Positions 1 through 10,526 of a stretch of 64,000 nucleotides of DNA are shown one piece after another. Position numbers and translations under genes: made by a program. The DNA lies in NCBI GenBank assembly GCA_010279815.1, contig QEOQ01000359.1, positions 462,688 to 526,687 on the forward strand, given 5' to 3'. The notes under the pieces are model-generated. The model saw nothing but the letters and a program-made list of their open reading frames with translations. It was not told the DNA's origin and did not search any database. The stretch comes from Brachionus plicatilis. Its lineage: Eukaryota; Rotifera; Eurotatoria; Ploima; Brachionidae. The stretch's first letter is position 1. Every line of letters starts with the position of its first letter.

Positions 1-362
1 AAGGTAAACGCAATGGTTTTGTGTAGTTAAGTACAAAAAAATAGAATTTTGAAAAATTGAAAAATTTTTTTTCTAAAAGTTAAAAAAAGTGAATGCAACA
101 TGATGCAACAATCAAAGTTGCATCAACTGTCAAAGTTTGCTAATGATGTTCAAAATCTCTGCAAAATGCACTACGCTTGTATATATTGAAATCTAATTTC
201 TGCCAAATATGCTGAGTCTAGCAGGCTTTGATAGTTGATGCAACTTCAAATGCTGAACCATGTTCATTCACGGAACTTATTTAACTTTTAGAAAAAAAGT
301 TTTTCAATTTTTCAAAATTCTATTTTTTGTACTTAACTACACAAAACCATTGCGTTTACCTT
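1..362. mobile_element. Palindromic MITE, family 1
   Basis: The left end (from AAGGTAAACGCAATGG) is matched in reverse complement at the right end (CCATTGCGTTTACCTT). The match continues inwards through most of the element, so it is an imperfect palindrome of about 180 bp per arm. There is no coding capacity. The arms share GCATCAACT and GCAAAATGCA-type motifs with a diverged relative at about 15085-15365. The left terminus coincides with base 1 of the window, so the true end and the target duplication cannot be judged. Confidence 0.8.
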
Positions 363-708
363 AGAAAATTTAAAAGCTTAAAAAATTTTACTTTAATCTC
401 AATTACTTACTGGAAAAAAGTGTGAATTTACCAAAAATTACGTAATTTTTTTTATAAAAAAAGCTTAAAAATTAATAAAATCTACAAACAAAACTGCTAA
501 AAAGAGACTATTTTTGGCCTTTTTACATTTTACGATAAAAGAATAAAATTTTGAAACTTTACTAAAATTACCGTCGACCATCATGTAAAATCAATTATGT
601 AAGACAAATATCTTGTTATCAACAATCAAAGATTTTCTGAAATTCGACAACGATTGTTGCATCTTGAGGCTAGGTCTGAGTTTTGTTTCGTTCTTTTGTA
701 CTAAATTT
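363..708. other. AT-rich spacer
   Basis: Low-complexity A/T-rich DNA between two MITEs. I see no open frame or RNA-like structure. It may be intronic to DNAJC11, whose 5' exons are not visible in this window. Confidence 0.5.
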
Positions 709-1019
709 GGTAATGTGAAACTTTAGTAAATTACAGTACAAAAAGTAAAAAAATTTATATTATTTTCCGAATTGTGTAAAAATGGTTCTGTAAAGATTAC
801 AATATTGTACAAATTTGTTCAAACTAATTCTAAGCTCTACAAAAACTCTGCAATTGTCTGTGAAATGCACACCATCAAACGATACGTGATTTTGCAGAGC
901 TTGGAATTCGCTTGTTCAAATTTGTACAATATTGTAATCTTTGCAGAACCATTTTTATACAATTGGATTTTTACACAACTTTTTGTACTGTAATTTTTGT
1001 ACTGAAATTTCACATTGCC
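709..1019. mobile_element. Palindromic MITE, family 2
   Basis: Inverted termini begin GGTAATGTGAAA on the left and end TTTCACATTGCC on the right. The arms stay complementary inwards through the GTACAAATTTGTTC / GAACAAATTTGTAC region to a centre near 865. A single end of the same family (GGCAATGTAAAATTTTAG) lies alone at about 23102-23150. Apparent short open frames across it come from the palindrome and are not genes. Confidence 0.75.
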
Positions 1020-1795
1020 CTGAATTTTAAAAAAACATAAATAAAGTAAAAAATTAATTTTGGGTCTAACTTTTTCATTCTTAAGTTGATGCCTAAAAAT
1101 CTTGGAATTAAAGTGCATTGTGAATTTTAGAAAAAAAGAACAAAACAAAAATTTAAAATTCATACAATCTTTTTCTAGCTCTACAACTCGTTTTGCAAAA
1201 TGAATCATTTCACACAACATTTTGATCAAATAAATTTAGTTTTTGCAAAGCTAATTGTAGAAAATTTCATTAAAATTAAATTTTAGATTCAAAACGTAGT
1301 ATCGGCTAATTCATTTCGCAAAATAAGTTTAAGAGCTTAAATAAAATTATTTTTTTTTGATCATTTATTCCAAAATTTAAAGTTAGCTCATTATTAATGT
1401 TTAAAATAAATACCTGCCTTCTATTGACTAAATCAGCAAATTAAAAAATTCTTTTTTTTTAAATTTTAAAATTTTTCAAATTTACGTAAATTTAATTAAA
1501 ATTCAATTTTGTCAGGGGCAAATAATTGTAAAAATGTTAAAAGAGTAAAATGTCAAATATTAAATTGATGCATTATATTTTAGAATACAAACATAATTTT
1601 TTTAAATAAATTTTATTTTTGATCAGATTTTTAAAAAATAAATGATGGTTTCGCTATCAAATGTCGTTTGTTTACTGTTCACCATGATAAATTGTAGAAC
1701 ACTTAAAAAAATTATTCTTATTTGTAAATTAATGCTCAAAACCTTAGTTTTGTTTTACTCTATTTTATCAAAAAAATAAAAAAATATTTAATTAG
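1020..1795. other. AT-rich, probable DNAJC11 intron
   Basis: No convincing exon. The next exon downstream starts at 1796 in mid-protein, so this is probably the 3' part of a large intron. The J domain of DNAJC11 was not found and should lie left of the window or be lost. Confidence 0.45.
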
Positions 1796-3209
1796 TTAAA
1801 AACAACTATGGGTGCTAACCAAGGTTTATCAGCTATGTTATTCAAACGACTTTCTCAAAAATGGTTTTTATCTTTTTACTAAAAAATTTTAGAAAAATTT
1901 TCTAAATTTATAATTTAGCAATGGGTCTGCTAATGCCATATTTCGATACAAAAATGGTTCTATTGCACCTGTACTGGTGGGCACTGTTAATTACCAATTG
2001 GACACTCATTTAATCGGTCAGCTGCAGTACAAAACGGGTCTTAATTTCGCCAATTCTCACATGAGCACGGCACTGATATATGAAAAAGATAATCTCAGTG
2101 CTAACATTCGCTTTCAGCTCAGTGTAAAAAATTCCTTTGTAGCAGCACAAATAGCTAGAAAAATTACAGATTGGGACTTAAAACTAAAATCATCGGCTCA
2201 ATACGGGTTCATGGGTGTCACTTTTTCGTACGGCATAGAAAAACAAATAACTCAATTTTCCAAAATTGATGCATCCATGGTCATTAATTCTTTAGCTGGT
2301 GTGGCTTTGCACCTAGAGTAAAAAAAAATTTTCAAAAAAATTTACTTTTTTTATTTTTAATTTAATTTTAATTTTTAGATTAGAGAGAGGACTGCAAAAA
2401 TTTGTTGTCCCGGTTCATTTGTCGCGTGATGTTATTCCCTCTGCTATATTCTACGGAACAGTCACACCGATTGTTTGTTATTTTGTTGTAAAGAAAATGT
2501 TAATTGATCCATATCTAAGAGACAGAGAAGAAACGTAAAGTTTTTTTAAATTTTTTTTTGTTTGAATGTGAAAAAAATTTATTTTAGAGAGGCCAAGATT
2601 AAACAGGAAAGACTTAGAACAGAAATGATGGAAAAAAAGAGACTTGCTTTGGCAGCGGTAAATTAAAAGTTTGAAAATAAATTTTTTAGTGATTTTTCTG
2701 ATTAAAATAGCAAAATTTAATGAGAGAGACTGTTTCGCGGATTGTCGAAAAAGAGAGTCCAAATGGTTTGATTGTAACCAGAGCATTGTATGGTAAAGTT
2801 CGTCCAGAAGATAAGTCCGAGTAAGATTTTAGAACATTTTGTGTAGAAAAAGTGATTAGCTTTGATCCTTAGATCTAGAACTGTGGTTGAAAATGAAAAA
2901 TTAGTTGATGTTACAATTCCGCTACAATTTTTGGTAAAAGATCATTCTTTGCACATAGTTAATGACCAACCTAAAGTAACGAAAAAATAATTTCAAATAT
3001 TAAAAATATTAAATTCGATTTTTAAGAGTAATTTGGAAGGATTCTATGATCCATGTATCGGAGAGACCAAAGTTTTGTTCATTCAATACAAATTTAATGG
3101 TGAATTTTATGAAACAACTTTTGATGACGACAAATTGGTGCGACTTCCTAAAGCGTCGCATAAGGTTCAATGGTGGTCAAGACCGTTTTCGACAATCCGA
3201 AATCAGTGA
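1796..3209 (+). CDS. DNAJC11: DNAJC11 orthologue, C-terminal seven exons (partial)
   Basis: DnaJ homologue C11, a mitochondrial outer-membrane J protein associated with the MICOS/MIB cristae-organising machinery. Exons that join in frame: 1796-1863, 1919-2317, 2379-2534, 2588-2657, 2711-2820, 2873-2975 and 3027-3209. Each has a GT donor and AG acceptor, with introns of 51-61 bp. Together they encode 362 residues ending at TGA 3207-3209. Diagnostic stretches are the beta-barrel-like repeats after residue 25, the hydrophobic segment with FYGTVTPIVCYF, a charged coiled segment (EAKIKQERLRTEMMEKKR), and the C-terminal DUF3395-type core with VDVTIPLQFLVKDHSLHI, GFYDPCIGE and LPKASHKV. An AATAAA lies at 3317-3322. 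The N-terminal J domain is outside the window, so whether the gene is intact upstream is unknown. Confidence 0.9.
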
Positions 3210-3662
3210 TTTAACACGATTTTATTCCTGTAATTAAGTGAAATCCTTGGTGTTTTATTAAAAGTGAATTGGAATTTTAAAATCTTACAATTTGTTTTGA
3301 TAATTTATTCATTTGAAATAAAAATTATTAAAACGTTTTATATTTTTAGTTGAAAATTTAAAATTATGAAATTCTAGATTTTCGGGGTATTTTAATTTGA
3401 AACATAATTTTCCTCACTGCTGGTTTCTAAAAAAAACACTTTTTAATAAAAAGAAGCCTAATTTATTAAAGTTTAGTCTATTTCAATGAAATTATCTAAT
3501 TTAATAAAATTTTTAAAAAAATTATTATTTTTTTGAGTTTTTTCTAGAACCAAAATTTTCCCAATTAAGAATCAAATTCTAATTATGCATTAATGAAAAT
3601 CAAAGGAATAAAAAATTTAGTTTTGAATAAAAAATGTTTATTTTAATACTTAATTTTGGACT
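3210..3662. other. 3' flank of DNAJC11, intergenic
   Basis: Contains the DNAJC11 poly(A) signal at 3317-3322 and then AT-rich DNA with no frame or repeat that I can support. Confidence 0.5.
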
Positions 3663-3843
3663 TTATGACAGTCCAGCTTTCGTATCTTTACTTAACCTAA
3701 TTGAAATGTAAATTAATCTCAATTGAGAAAAATATTCGACCATTGTATAAATTGTTTCTTGTGAAACCCTTGATTTTTTTCCAAACAAAGTACGCATATT
3801 ACCCTCTAAAACAGTATGTGACAAATCATTATTAATATTTAGG
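3663..3843 (-). CDS. Probable terminal exon of an unrecognised gene
   Basis: On the minus strand an open stretch of about 60 codons runs from a plausible acceptor (TTTTTTGGCAG, complement of 3844-3855) to a TAA at 3663-3665. It has protein-like composition, with segments such as LEGNMRTLFGKKSRVSQ and TIYTMVEYFSQLRLIYISIR. In DNA this AT-rich a random open frame would normally break sooner. I do not recognise the family and cannot find a convincing upstream exon between 3856 and 4300. It could be a pseudogene fragment. Confidence 0.4.
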
Positions 3844-4319
3844 CTGCCAAAAAAGTATCTTTTGAAAAGATTAAAATAAATTTTTTATAGAAAAAATTAA
3901 ATTAAAAAAACTTGAGTACTACATTATTCCTTTTTAAATTATTTTTTAGATAAAATTTATTTTGACTATTTTTAAAGTTATTTCATGTTATGTTTTGTTT
4001 CATCACAGGCTAAAAAGTTCTTATCATAATTTAAAAGAAAAATTTTAAAATTAAATAAATTTCCGAACGAATTTTAAACAACAATAATTTGCCTTATAAA
4101 CTTGTGTAAAATTAAGTTTGTTTTGAAAATAATTTTAATAATATGATATTTTTAAATGTGAATGTAAAGAAAATTATTTTGAAAATTTTCATAATTTTAA
4201 TTTTTAATTTTTATTATTTAGAAAATAAAAAATCTTGGTCGCTAGCCTGTACAATAATTTTTGAAGCATTTTTAATTAAAATTTCGGAAATTTTTTTAAT
4301 TATTTAGATTTTGAAGAAT
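3844..4319. other. Intergenic, AT-rich, 5' flank of the 4320 gene
   Basis: Only AT-rich DNA is visible. It ends in a pyrimidine tract and AG (4296-4308) twelve bases before the ATG of the next gene. That is a splice acceptor for either a 5'-UTR intron or spliced-leader addition. Confidence 0.4.
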
Positions 4320-5174
4320 ATGGATGATAGAGCTGTAATTAATATAAGACTCCAATTTGAAGAATTCAAGTTCTCATTCGAGAAATCAAAAAAAGTCGTA
4401 TCGATAAAAAATGATAGAAATTTAAAAAGACAAATATCACAAAATCTTGGCCTTGAAGACATTTCATTCATATATGAATTTCATCCAAATTTTCAACATA
4501 ATGAATTGATCGGTGATTGGATCAAAAAGGAGAAGAATCCCAAAGTGGAAGTTATTGTCAAGTCGAAATCGCAATCAAACTCATCTCAAGCAATCGGTAT
4601 ATTGGGACTTAATTTTGGCTCATTAGATGAAATAGAAAAATCTCGCCATGAGTCACTTGTCAAACAGCTAAAACTAATTGAAGAGAAACATGATTTAAAA
4701 TTGACAGAAATAAATAAGGAGAACCTAATAAAATTCAGAGAGCTAAAAGAAGATAACCAGCTAATTACAGAGAAACTTGACCAGCTAATTGGCGAACAAA
4801 ATTTACATCCATTGATAGATTTTGTTTCAAAATTTCGCCTAAAAATTTTAAATCAATTGGTAATCGAAGAAAAGATTCCGTCAAGCATCAACAATTGGAA
4901 ATCAATGTACGATTATTTAAAAGAAAAAAACACCCGAAGAGAACTTTGGTCAATAATTGATGAGCAGGCCGAAAAACTAGGACTCGATTATGAAGATTGG
5001 TTCAAGCTGAGAGACTTAAGCAATGATATAAATTGTTTTAAGCATCCTAATCCAAGACTTGATAAAAAAGTTGCTTACGAAAAAATCAATAGTTTAAAGT
5101 CAACTCGATATGACAATTATCAAGCTCCATTCAAAAATTTAATCGATTTATTTGAGAAAAATAATTGGTCATGA
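4320..5174 (+). CDS. Single-exon gene of unknown function, coiled coil
   Basis: A 284-codon open frame from the first ATG (4320) to TGA at 5172-5174. The frame stays open nine bases upstream, but only to a TTG. I do not recognise the family. Residues 1-90 look like a compact alpha/beta domain (VINIRLQFEEFKFSF, then a GLEDISFIYEFHP segment). Residues about 105-160 are a strongly charged coiled coil. Residues 165-284 are helical and Trp/His-containing (INNWKSMYDYLKEK, YEDWFKLRDLSNDINCFKH). A pyrimidine-AG acceptor sits just before the ATG. Two decayed relatives lie at about 39650-40280 and 40800-41055, so this is a small lineage-specific family. It may be a young host family or cargo of a mobile element. 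The intact frame suggests it is functional. Confidence 0.6.
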   Translation: MDDRAVINIRLQFEEFKFSFEKSKKVVSIKNDRNLKRQISQNLGLEDISFIYEFHPNFQHNELIGDWIKKEKNPKVEVIVKSKSQSNSSQAIGILGLNFGSLDEIEKSRHESLVKQLKLIEEKHDLKLTEINKENLIKFRELKEDNQLITEKLDQLIGEQNLHPLIDFVSKFRLKILNQLVIEEKIPSSINNWKSMYDYLKEKNTRRELWSIIDEQAEKLGLDYEDWFKLRDLSNDINCFKHPNPRLDKKVAYEKINSLKSTRYDNYQAPFKNLIDLFEKNNWS

Positions 5175-5777
5175 TTTAGTTTAAAATATAAAGTAATATA
5201 TTTTTTATTCTTTTATTTATACATTTGACTTTGTGTTTAAAAAATTTTAATATCGTTTTTTCATTTAAATTTTAAATAAATAGATCTAAATTGAATAAAA
5301 TAAATAAATACTCTTAAATAAAATAAAATTAAATTTTTTTTCTATAAAAAAAAATATTAGCCAAAAATAAAAACTCAATTTTTTTTATTGAAAAATGACG
5401 GTTTGGACTAAAATTTATGTATAATGATCCTGACACCAGACTTTTGTACACCAGATCAATTTTAAAGTCATTTAGAAGTCAAGTCAGCACTATTGACTTT
5501 TATTATTTACATCTATAACTATTAAAATTAATATTTTTTATTAATTGGTATGCTAAAGATAAATTTAAAACTTTAGAATTAAAACCTAATTAGAAAAAAT
5601 TAAAATTAATTTAAAATTAAATAAAAATTATTATTCACACTGTCAAAAGCTATTTAAATATGTGAAGTTTTTTCAAAGTGATGAAAATTGATTTTAACAC
5701 TAGAAGCACCAAAGAGTCAAAATGACTCTTTTACGATTTTTGGCCGCCAAAATCCAAGTCAATTTTTGTTATTTGAG
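5175..5777. other. Intergenic, AT-rich
   Basis: 3' flank of the 4320 gene. The frame of the next feature is open from 5688, but only the part after about 5778 resembles a known protein. No repeat is recognised. Confidence 0.4.
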
Positions 5778-5984
5778 CATAATATCAATGAACGATTGAC
5801 GTCAATAGTGTTCAAAAGAGATTGTTTTCTTGTCGCTTCCCAAGACGGATTTGTAAATACATGGACACGGCCTGGAAAGGTAGATTTTAAAAAAATTAAA
5901 TTTTTTTTTTAATTTTTTTTTTAGAGTGTAAATTCGAATCGCTTTTCCAAAGTTTTAGACGATACCACTACCACTTGTCTGTGA
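5778..5984 (+). CDS. WDR20/DMWD-like C-terminal WD40 exons (orphan)
   Basis: Two exons, about 5778-5879 and 5925-5984, joined by a 45-bp GT...AG intron and ending at TGA 5982-5984. The first encodes the last WD40 blade of the WDR20/DMWD family: INERLTSIVFKRDCFLVASQ followed by DGFVNTWTRPGK. In that family the corresponding segment follows the ...HERLT.L.F...C..TACQ/SQDG....W.RPGK pattern just before the C-terminus. WDR20-type proteins are cofactors of the USP12/USP46 deubiquitinases. No other WDR20 exon is visible within 5 kb upstream, and an unrelated gene lies between. Either a very long intron precedes it or this is a broken gene piece. The exon start is uncertain; the frame is open back to 5688. 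Confidence 0.5.
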
Positions 5985-7103
5985 CAAACAGGGCGCTCAA
6001 GCTTATTGGGCCTTATTTGTTTAAATTTTTTAGCTCAGTTATTTAAATTATCTAAAGATAATTTCAAAAAATTTAAAAAAGTGGCTAATAAAATTTTTAA
6101 TCTTTTTTTTTTGAGAATTTAATTACATGCCTATTTTTTGTTTTAATTGAACTATAAGATCGAAAATCAGGATTTTTTCTTTATAAATGTTTTTTTTATT
6201 TTGATACAATAAATGAAAAAAAATTAAATTATTTGTCTTTTTGCGCAAAAACAAGCCAATTTACTGGAATATTTTTTCTAAACTAGCGTAAAATTTTGTC
6301 ATTTTTTTTGACACAAAAACATTTCAAAGAGAATTTTCAAATAAAAAATCTCTATTTTTTTTTGTACATTTGGCTGAAAAGAAAGCCGATATTTAACCAT
6401 TCCAAACTGTTTTTACTCGGTCCATTCTTTAATTTTAATTAAAATAAAAATTAAACAAATTTTTTTTAATATTTTATGTAATTTTTGACTTAAATTGAAA
6501 AAATTAAAAAAACGAAAAAATAAAAAATAAATTATAGAATACTAAAATTTTTATTATCAGCTTGCTAACACTTGAATAATAATACCAATATTATTGTTTT
6601 TAAAATAATTTTTATTCATTCTACCCATATGATATTTTTTTTCATATAATAGATGAAATTTTGAATTCAAGATTATAAAAACAAGTCCCAAATGGTAGAA
6701 GATGTTCCTTAAGAATATCCTGATTAATGCGAATTGATTAAGAGAAAAAAACTTAATGGATTTGATAAAAGGAGAAAATTTATTACTAAAACGAGCATTT
6801 TTTATTAAGAAATTTCCAAGGCTTAAGGAAATTTTTGAAACACTTGCGCTGATGTAAATGATGCTTTATCCGTTTTTTTTTGGAGCTGGATAAAGCATCA
6901 TTTCTCGCTTGGTCTAGCTTCAATCACTAATTATTCTAAATAATTAAATTCAATTAAAATTAGCTTGTCTAAAATAGACAAACTCAAATTATTTTTTTAT
7001 TTTAAATTTTCGAAAAAAAAAAAATAATAATAAATTTTTACATCATACTTGAAAACAAATTACATTAAAAATAAAAGCACTTTTTGACAAAAAAGAGAAC
7101 CAA
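5985..7103. other. Intergenic, AT-rich, one hairpin
   Basis: No gene seen. The only structured item is the perfect 16-bp hairpin at 6856-6903, described separately. Confidence 0.5.
6856..6903. repeat. Perfect 16-bp stem-loop
   Basis: The arm AAATGATGCTTTATCC (6856-6871) is exactly complementary to 6888-6903, with a 16-base T-rich loop. It lies in otherwise featureless DNA. It could be a terminal stem of a decayed transposon or an RNA hairpin. Confidence 0.6.
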
Positions 7104-7135
7104 CAAAAAAAAAAAAAAAGTTGAAAAAAAAAAAA

Positions 7136-8067
7136 TTATTTAGGCTTGCGAGCCGGCTCAGTGGCAGTTGGCGGAGGCGGCGGACCTTCCTCCTCCAATT
7201 TCTTCATATAATCCATAAGAATGCTCTTTCTGTGATCAGGCGCACACTCGAGCACAATCCAACTCTTGTCCTTGCTCAAAAAGTCCTCAATTTCCTTCAT
7301 GTGACTAGGTGCCTCTTTCAGCATGGCCAAACTCTTGTGGCTTATCATCTTAGCCTGTAGCAACAACTCCTTGAAGTCGTGTACCACTTGGTCAAACTTT
7401 TCTCTTTGATAATTCTCAAACTCTTTTTCGAATCGGAAATTCTCCGATTTCTGAAGTGCTTCGAACCTTTGGTCCGATTTGAGCATTTTTTTCACCTCTT
7501 TCCACTCTGACTTTTTCAATTGGATGCCAGGCGTGTCATCCAGAATCTTGAAGAACAAGTCGCGCTGCTTTGCCCTAAATTTGCTCATGTGCTCCTCGAA
7601 CAGCTCTTCCTTGGCCTCCTTGTCCAGTATCTTGCAGTGGGACCATCGCGGGTCTTTCTTGAGGATTTTTTTCGCCTCCTTCCAGCTCAAGTCGGCACCC
7701 ACAACAGGTCTGATCAAATCGATGAGCAAAGCTCTGAAGTTCTCGATGGCCTCGTCTTTTTTGAGCGAGTCGCGCTCTTTCTCCCTCTCGGTCTCATACT
7801 TGGACAACTGCTGCATCACTTCTTTGTTTCGCTCGCGCAACGAAGCCTCCTCCCTTTCTTTTTTCTCCTTTTGACGCCTCTTCTCATCATCGGAGTCGTC
7901 GCCGGCCTCCAAATGGCGACAAAAGTCGCGGAACAAGTCCTCTCTTTTCGAGTTGCTCTCGACTGCCTTGTATCTCTGGTCATCGTTTATGAGCTTCTTG
8001 GTCTCTGTCCAGCTAGAATTACGGTTTAACTTTTGCTCTTTGAGCAATTGGATAAAGTTGCGCTTCA
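7136..8067 (-). pseudogene. 5'-truncated copy of TCERG1 (FF domains 3-6)
   Basis: Colinear without indels with the 3' third of the TCERG1 gene at 44991-45922 (constant offset 37,855). I count about half a dozen substitutions by eye, at least two of them replacements (Ser to Asn and Asp to Glu). The shared sequence includes the stop codon and the poly-T/poly-A tract just 3' of it, and ends abruptly at 8067 inside FF3. Beyond 8067 the frame runs on into unrelated sequence to 8116 without an ATG, so no sensible N-terminus exists. It lacks the WW domains and FF1-2. It is either a truncated retrocopy or a segmental duplication. The parent is itself intronless, so introns cannot decide between them. 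Confidence 0.85.
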
Positions 8068-9002
8068 ATTTTGATAACTCAACACAATTTTCTAGTGACC
8101 AATTTTTGGTCACCAAATATGTGACCCAATAAAAAATCCGGTCACTAAAATGTCATGAGTCATCAGGCCCCATATTACATGACCAATTTGGACACATTAC
8201 AGGCCAAACCCAATTTTTAAATTTGTTTATTACTTGATTATCATCTTTAATAATTTCAATAATTTCAATGTATGTTGATGATACGAAAATCCTTAGAATA
8301 CTTCCTGGATAAATCAATGCAAATTCAAAACGACTTGCCATACAGCTGGTTACAGTAGTTTGGGAAAAATAATCCAATACATAAGTTTGTGTTAGCAAAA
8401 AATAGAATTGAAACCTAAATTAGTATATAAAGCATATTTCTGAATGCATTCATGGAAAGAAAATAAGCTAAATAAAGAAATTAAAAACAATAGTTAACAT
8501 TTTACAACTCAGCAAACAATAAAATGATACATCAGCGACCAATCTATTTCATGAAAAGTAGAATTGTATATTTTTGTAATATTTAGTTTTTTAAAAAATT
8601 TTAAATAAAGTTTTACCAAAATATTAATTATATTCCGACGAAAATTTTAAATTGTGATTCTAATATTAGAAAAAAATTTTGTCAAAATTAAAAATTCAAT
8701 GATATTATATTAAGATATTATATTATTATATTAATGATATTATTTCTTTTATATTCATTAATATTTTTAATTTTAAAATTATCTAATTTAATTTGAAAAT
8801 TTGATCATAGCTTAAATCAAGATTTTATGCTAATTTAACTTTGTTGACGTAAATTTTAGATTAATTTAAAGAAAAACTAGGTATTTTAAAAATCCACGTA
8901 ATCAAAATTCAAGGTAAATAATTAATTTTATTTTAGAATCTAGAAAACGTTATTAAATAAGAATAAAGAAAACATTGTTATTAGCTGCACAATTAAATCT
9001 GG
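8068..9002. other. Intergenic, AT-rich with short inverted GGTCAC motifs
   Basis: Around 8093-8150 there are paired GGTCAC/GTGACC words. At about 8697-8760 there is a TATTATATTA-type simple repeat. No gene is supported. Confidence 0.4.
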
Positions 9003-9236
9003 TAAGGGTGGCAGGAATTTTCCGGAGCAGAGCAATTTTGTTTAAATAATACATTAATGACTTTTTCAAAATGAAGATTGGTATAAAAAAAATTATTAAA
9101 TAATAATTAAAAAAGTTTGTTAAAAATTAAAATGGATTTTAAACCATTTTTATTTATTAATAAATTCGGATTTTATACAATTTTAAATAAAATGCTCTGC
9201 TCCAGATAAAAATTGCTCCTAATTTTACTCTTTCCA
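9003..9236. mobile_element. MITE, family 3 (GGAGCAGAGCA ends)
   Basis: The subterminal word CCGGAGCAGAGCAATTTTGT on the left is mirrored by TGCTCTGCTCCAGATAAAAA on the right, around an AT-rich centre with no coding capacity. A better-preserved relative lies in the large IQCE intron at about 54689-54928. The outer left end is eroded. Confidence 0.6.
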
Positions 9237-9429
9237 ATAAACTGATCTAATAAAAAACTCCTAAAAAATAATAAAAAATAAAAATCTATTCAAGAGATAA
9301 ATATTTTTTTCTCATTTTTATTTATGTTTATTTATCTTTAAAAAAAAATTTCATTTATGTGACCTTCTCTTTTTTTATGTTTTAGCATCTTCTTTATATG
9401 TTTTTTCTACTTCGTCCTAATTGGAAAGT

Positions 9430-9850
9430 TAATGATTGGTCCAGAGGTATCTTAATCGTAAATCAAGAGTAACAGTAACAAGGTATAGAAATGAGAAGTT
9501 TCATCCAAAATTCTGTATACCAAGGTTACAAAACCTGTTTGAGCCAGACGACCCTTGGATTTTTCAACAAGATGGCGCTTCAGCAGATACTGCTCACTCG
9601 GTAAGCGACTAGTTCAAAGAACATAGCATTGAGGTTCTGCCATGGTTTACCCGATCACCAGCTCTCAAATATCAATAACTAATGGTCATACATGGATGCC
9701 AAATTGGTAGACGCTAAAGTTGCCTCTATTGAGCACTTAAAAGAGGTTTTGCACAAAGAGCGTTTCAAGAATCCGACTGAGTACGTACAAAAATTGATTG
9801 AATCTATGCCAAAAAGAATTTTGGCTTATAATAAAGACTTTCTTTCTTAA
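9430..9850 (+). pseudogene. Tc1/mariner transposase fragment
   Basis: Translated fragments match the C-terminal half of a DDE Tc1/mariner transposase: FQQDGASADTAHS, then EHSIEVLPWFTRSPAL, then a leucine-rich tail ending in LIESMPKRILAYNKDFLS before TAA (9848-9850). The reading frame is interrupted (an in-frame stop after KRL and another near 9679), and the N-terminal DNA-binding half is missing. It is a dead fragment. Confidence 0.75.
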
Positions 9851-10008
9851 ATTAATTTTATCCATTTTTTCTATTCATATTTTTTATACAAATTTTTTTT
9901 CACTTAATTTTATTTCTGGTTTTTTGTTTTTGGATTAAGACAAATAAAAAATGAAAAAAGTCGCTTTTTTTAATTATCCCGCCTATTATTTGCGTAAAAA
10001 CAATTATT

Positions 10009-10410
10009 TTGTTGAGAAATATTGAGTTGAATAAATTTAACATCGACTTCTTTCAGCATAGAATTATCAAACGTCTTGCTCATTTTGTACATAAAATTGT
10101 AAATTTAAAAACATCGCCTGTTGACTTAAAAGAAGTTTTAATCAGCAACCGCTCGAAAAATGTTGATTATAATCTAAGAAATTCAAATGACTATCTTGTT
10201 CCTTCTAAAGGAAAGTTTAATGATTATGGTGAAAAAACGTTTGATTATTTTTATTCTAAGTTCATCTATAAATTACTTATTGATGATCTCCATTTAGATT
10301 TTGTCCTATTTAAACGAAGAATAAATAATAACATTAATTTAATTTTTAAAAAATTTTGTAAAATTTTTTCTAATTTTGATATTAATTTCAGATATCTAAT
10401 TTTTTATTAA
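10009..10410 (+). pseudogene. LINE C-terminal fragment
   Basis: An open stretch of 133 codons without an upstream ATG encodes FFQHRIIKRLAHFVHKIVN, RNSNDYLVPSK and a Tyr/Phe-rich tail. This has the pattern of the extreme C-terminus of jockey/CR1-type non-LTR reverse transcriptases. A related tail occurs at 48394-48678. Upstream RT motifs are absent, so this is a 5'-truncated copy. Confidence 0.6.
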
Positions 10411-10526
10411 TATTATAATTTTTATGTGCATTTTTTGATTATTATTAATAAATGGGCTGAATCAACAATTTATGGGTTTTGACCTTAGGTCTCTTTGATT
10501 GAGTTGGAAATAGATCTTTTTACATA

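Noticed and set aside
772..1229. Overlapping open frames on both strands
   Set aside because: They lie in the palindromic MITE at 709-1019 and its AT-rich flank. The two strands mirror each other.
8153..8398. 81-codon minus-strand open frame
   Set aside because: No recognisable motif, ends abruptly, and its sequence begins next to the breakpoint of the TCERG1 copy. No support as a gene.
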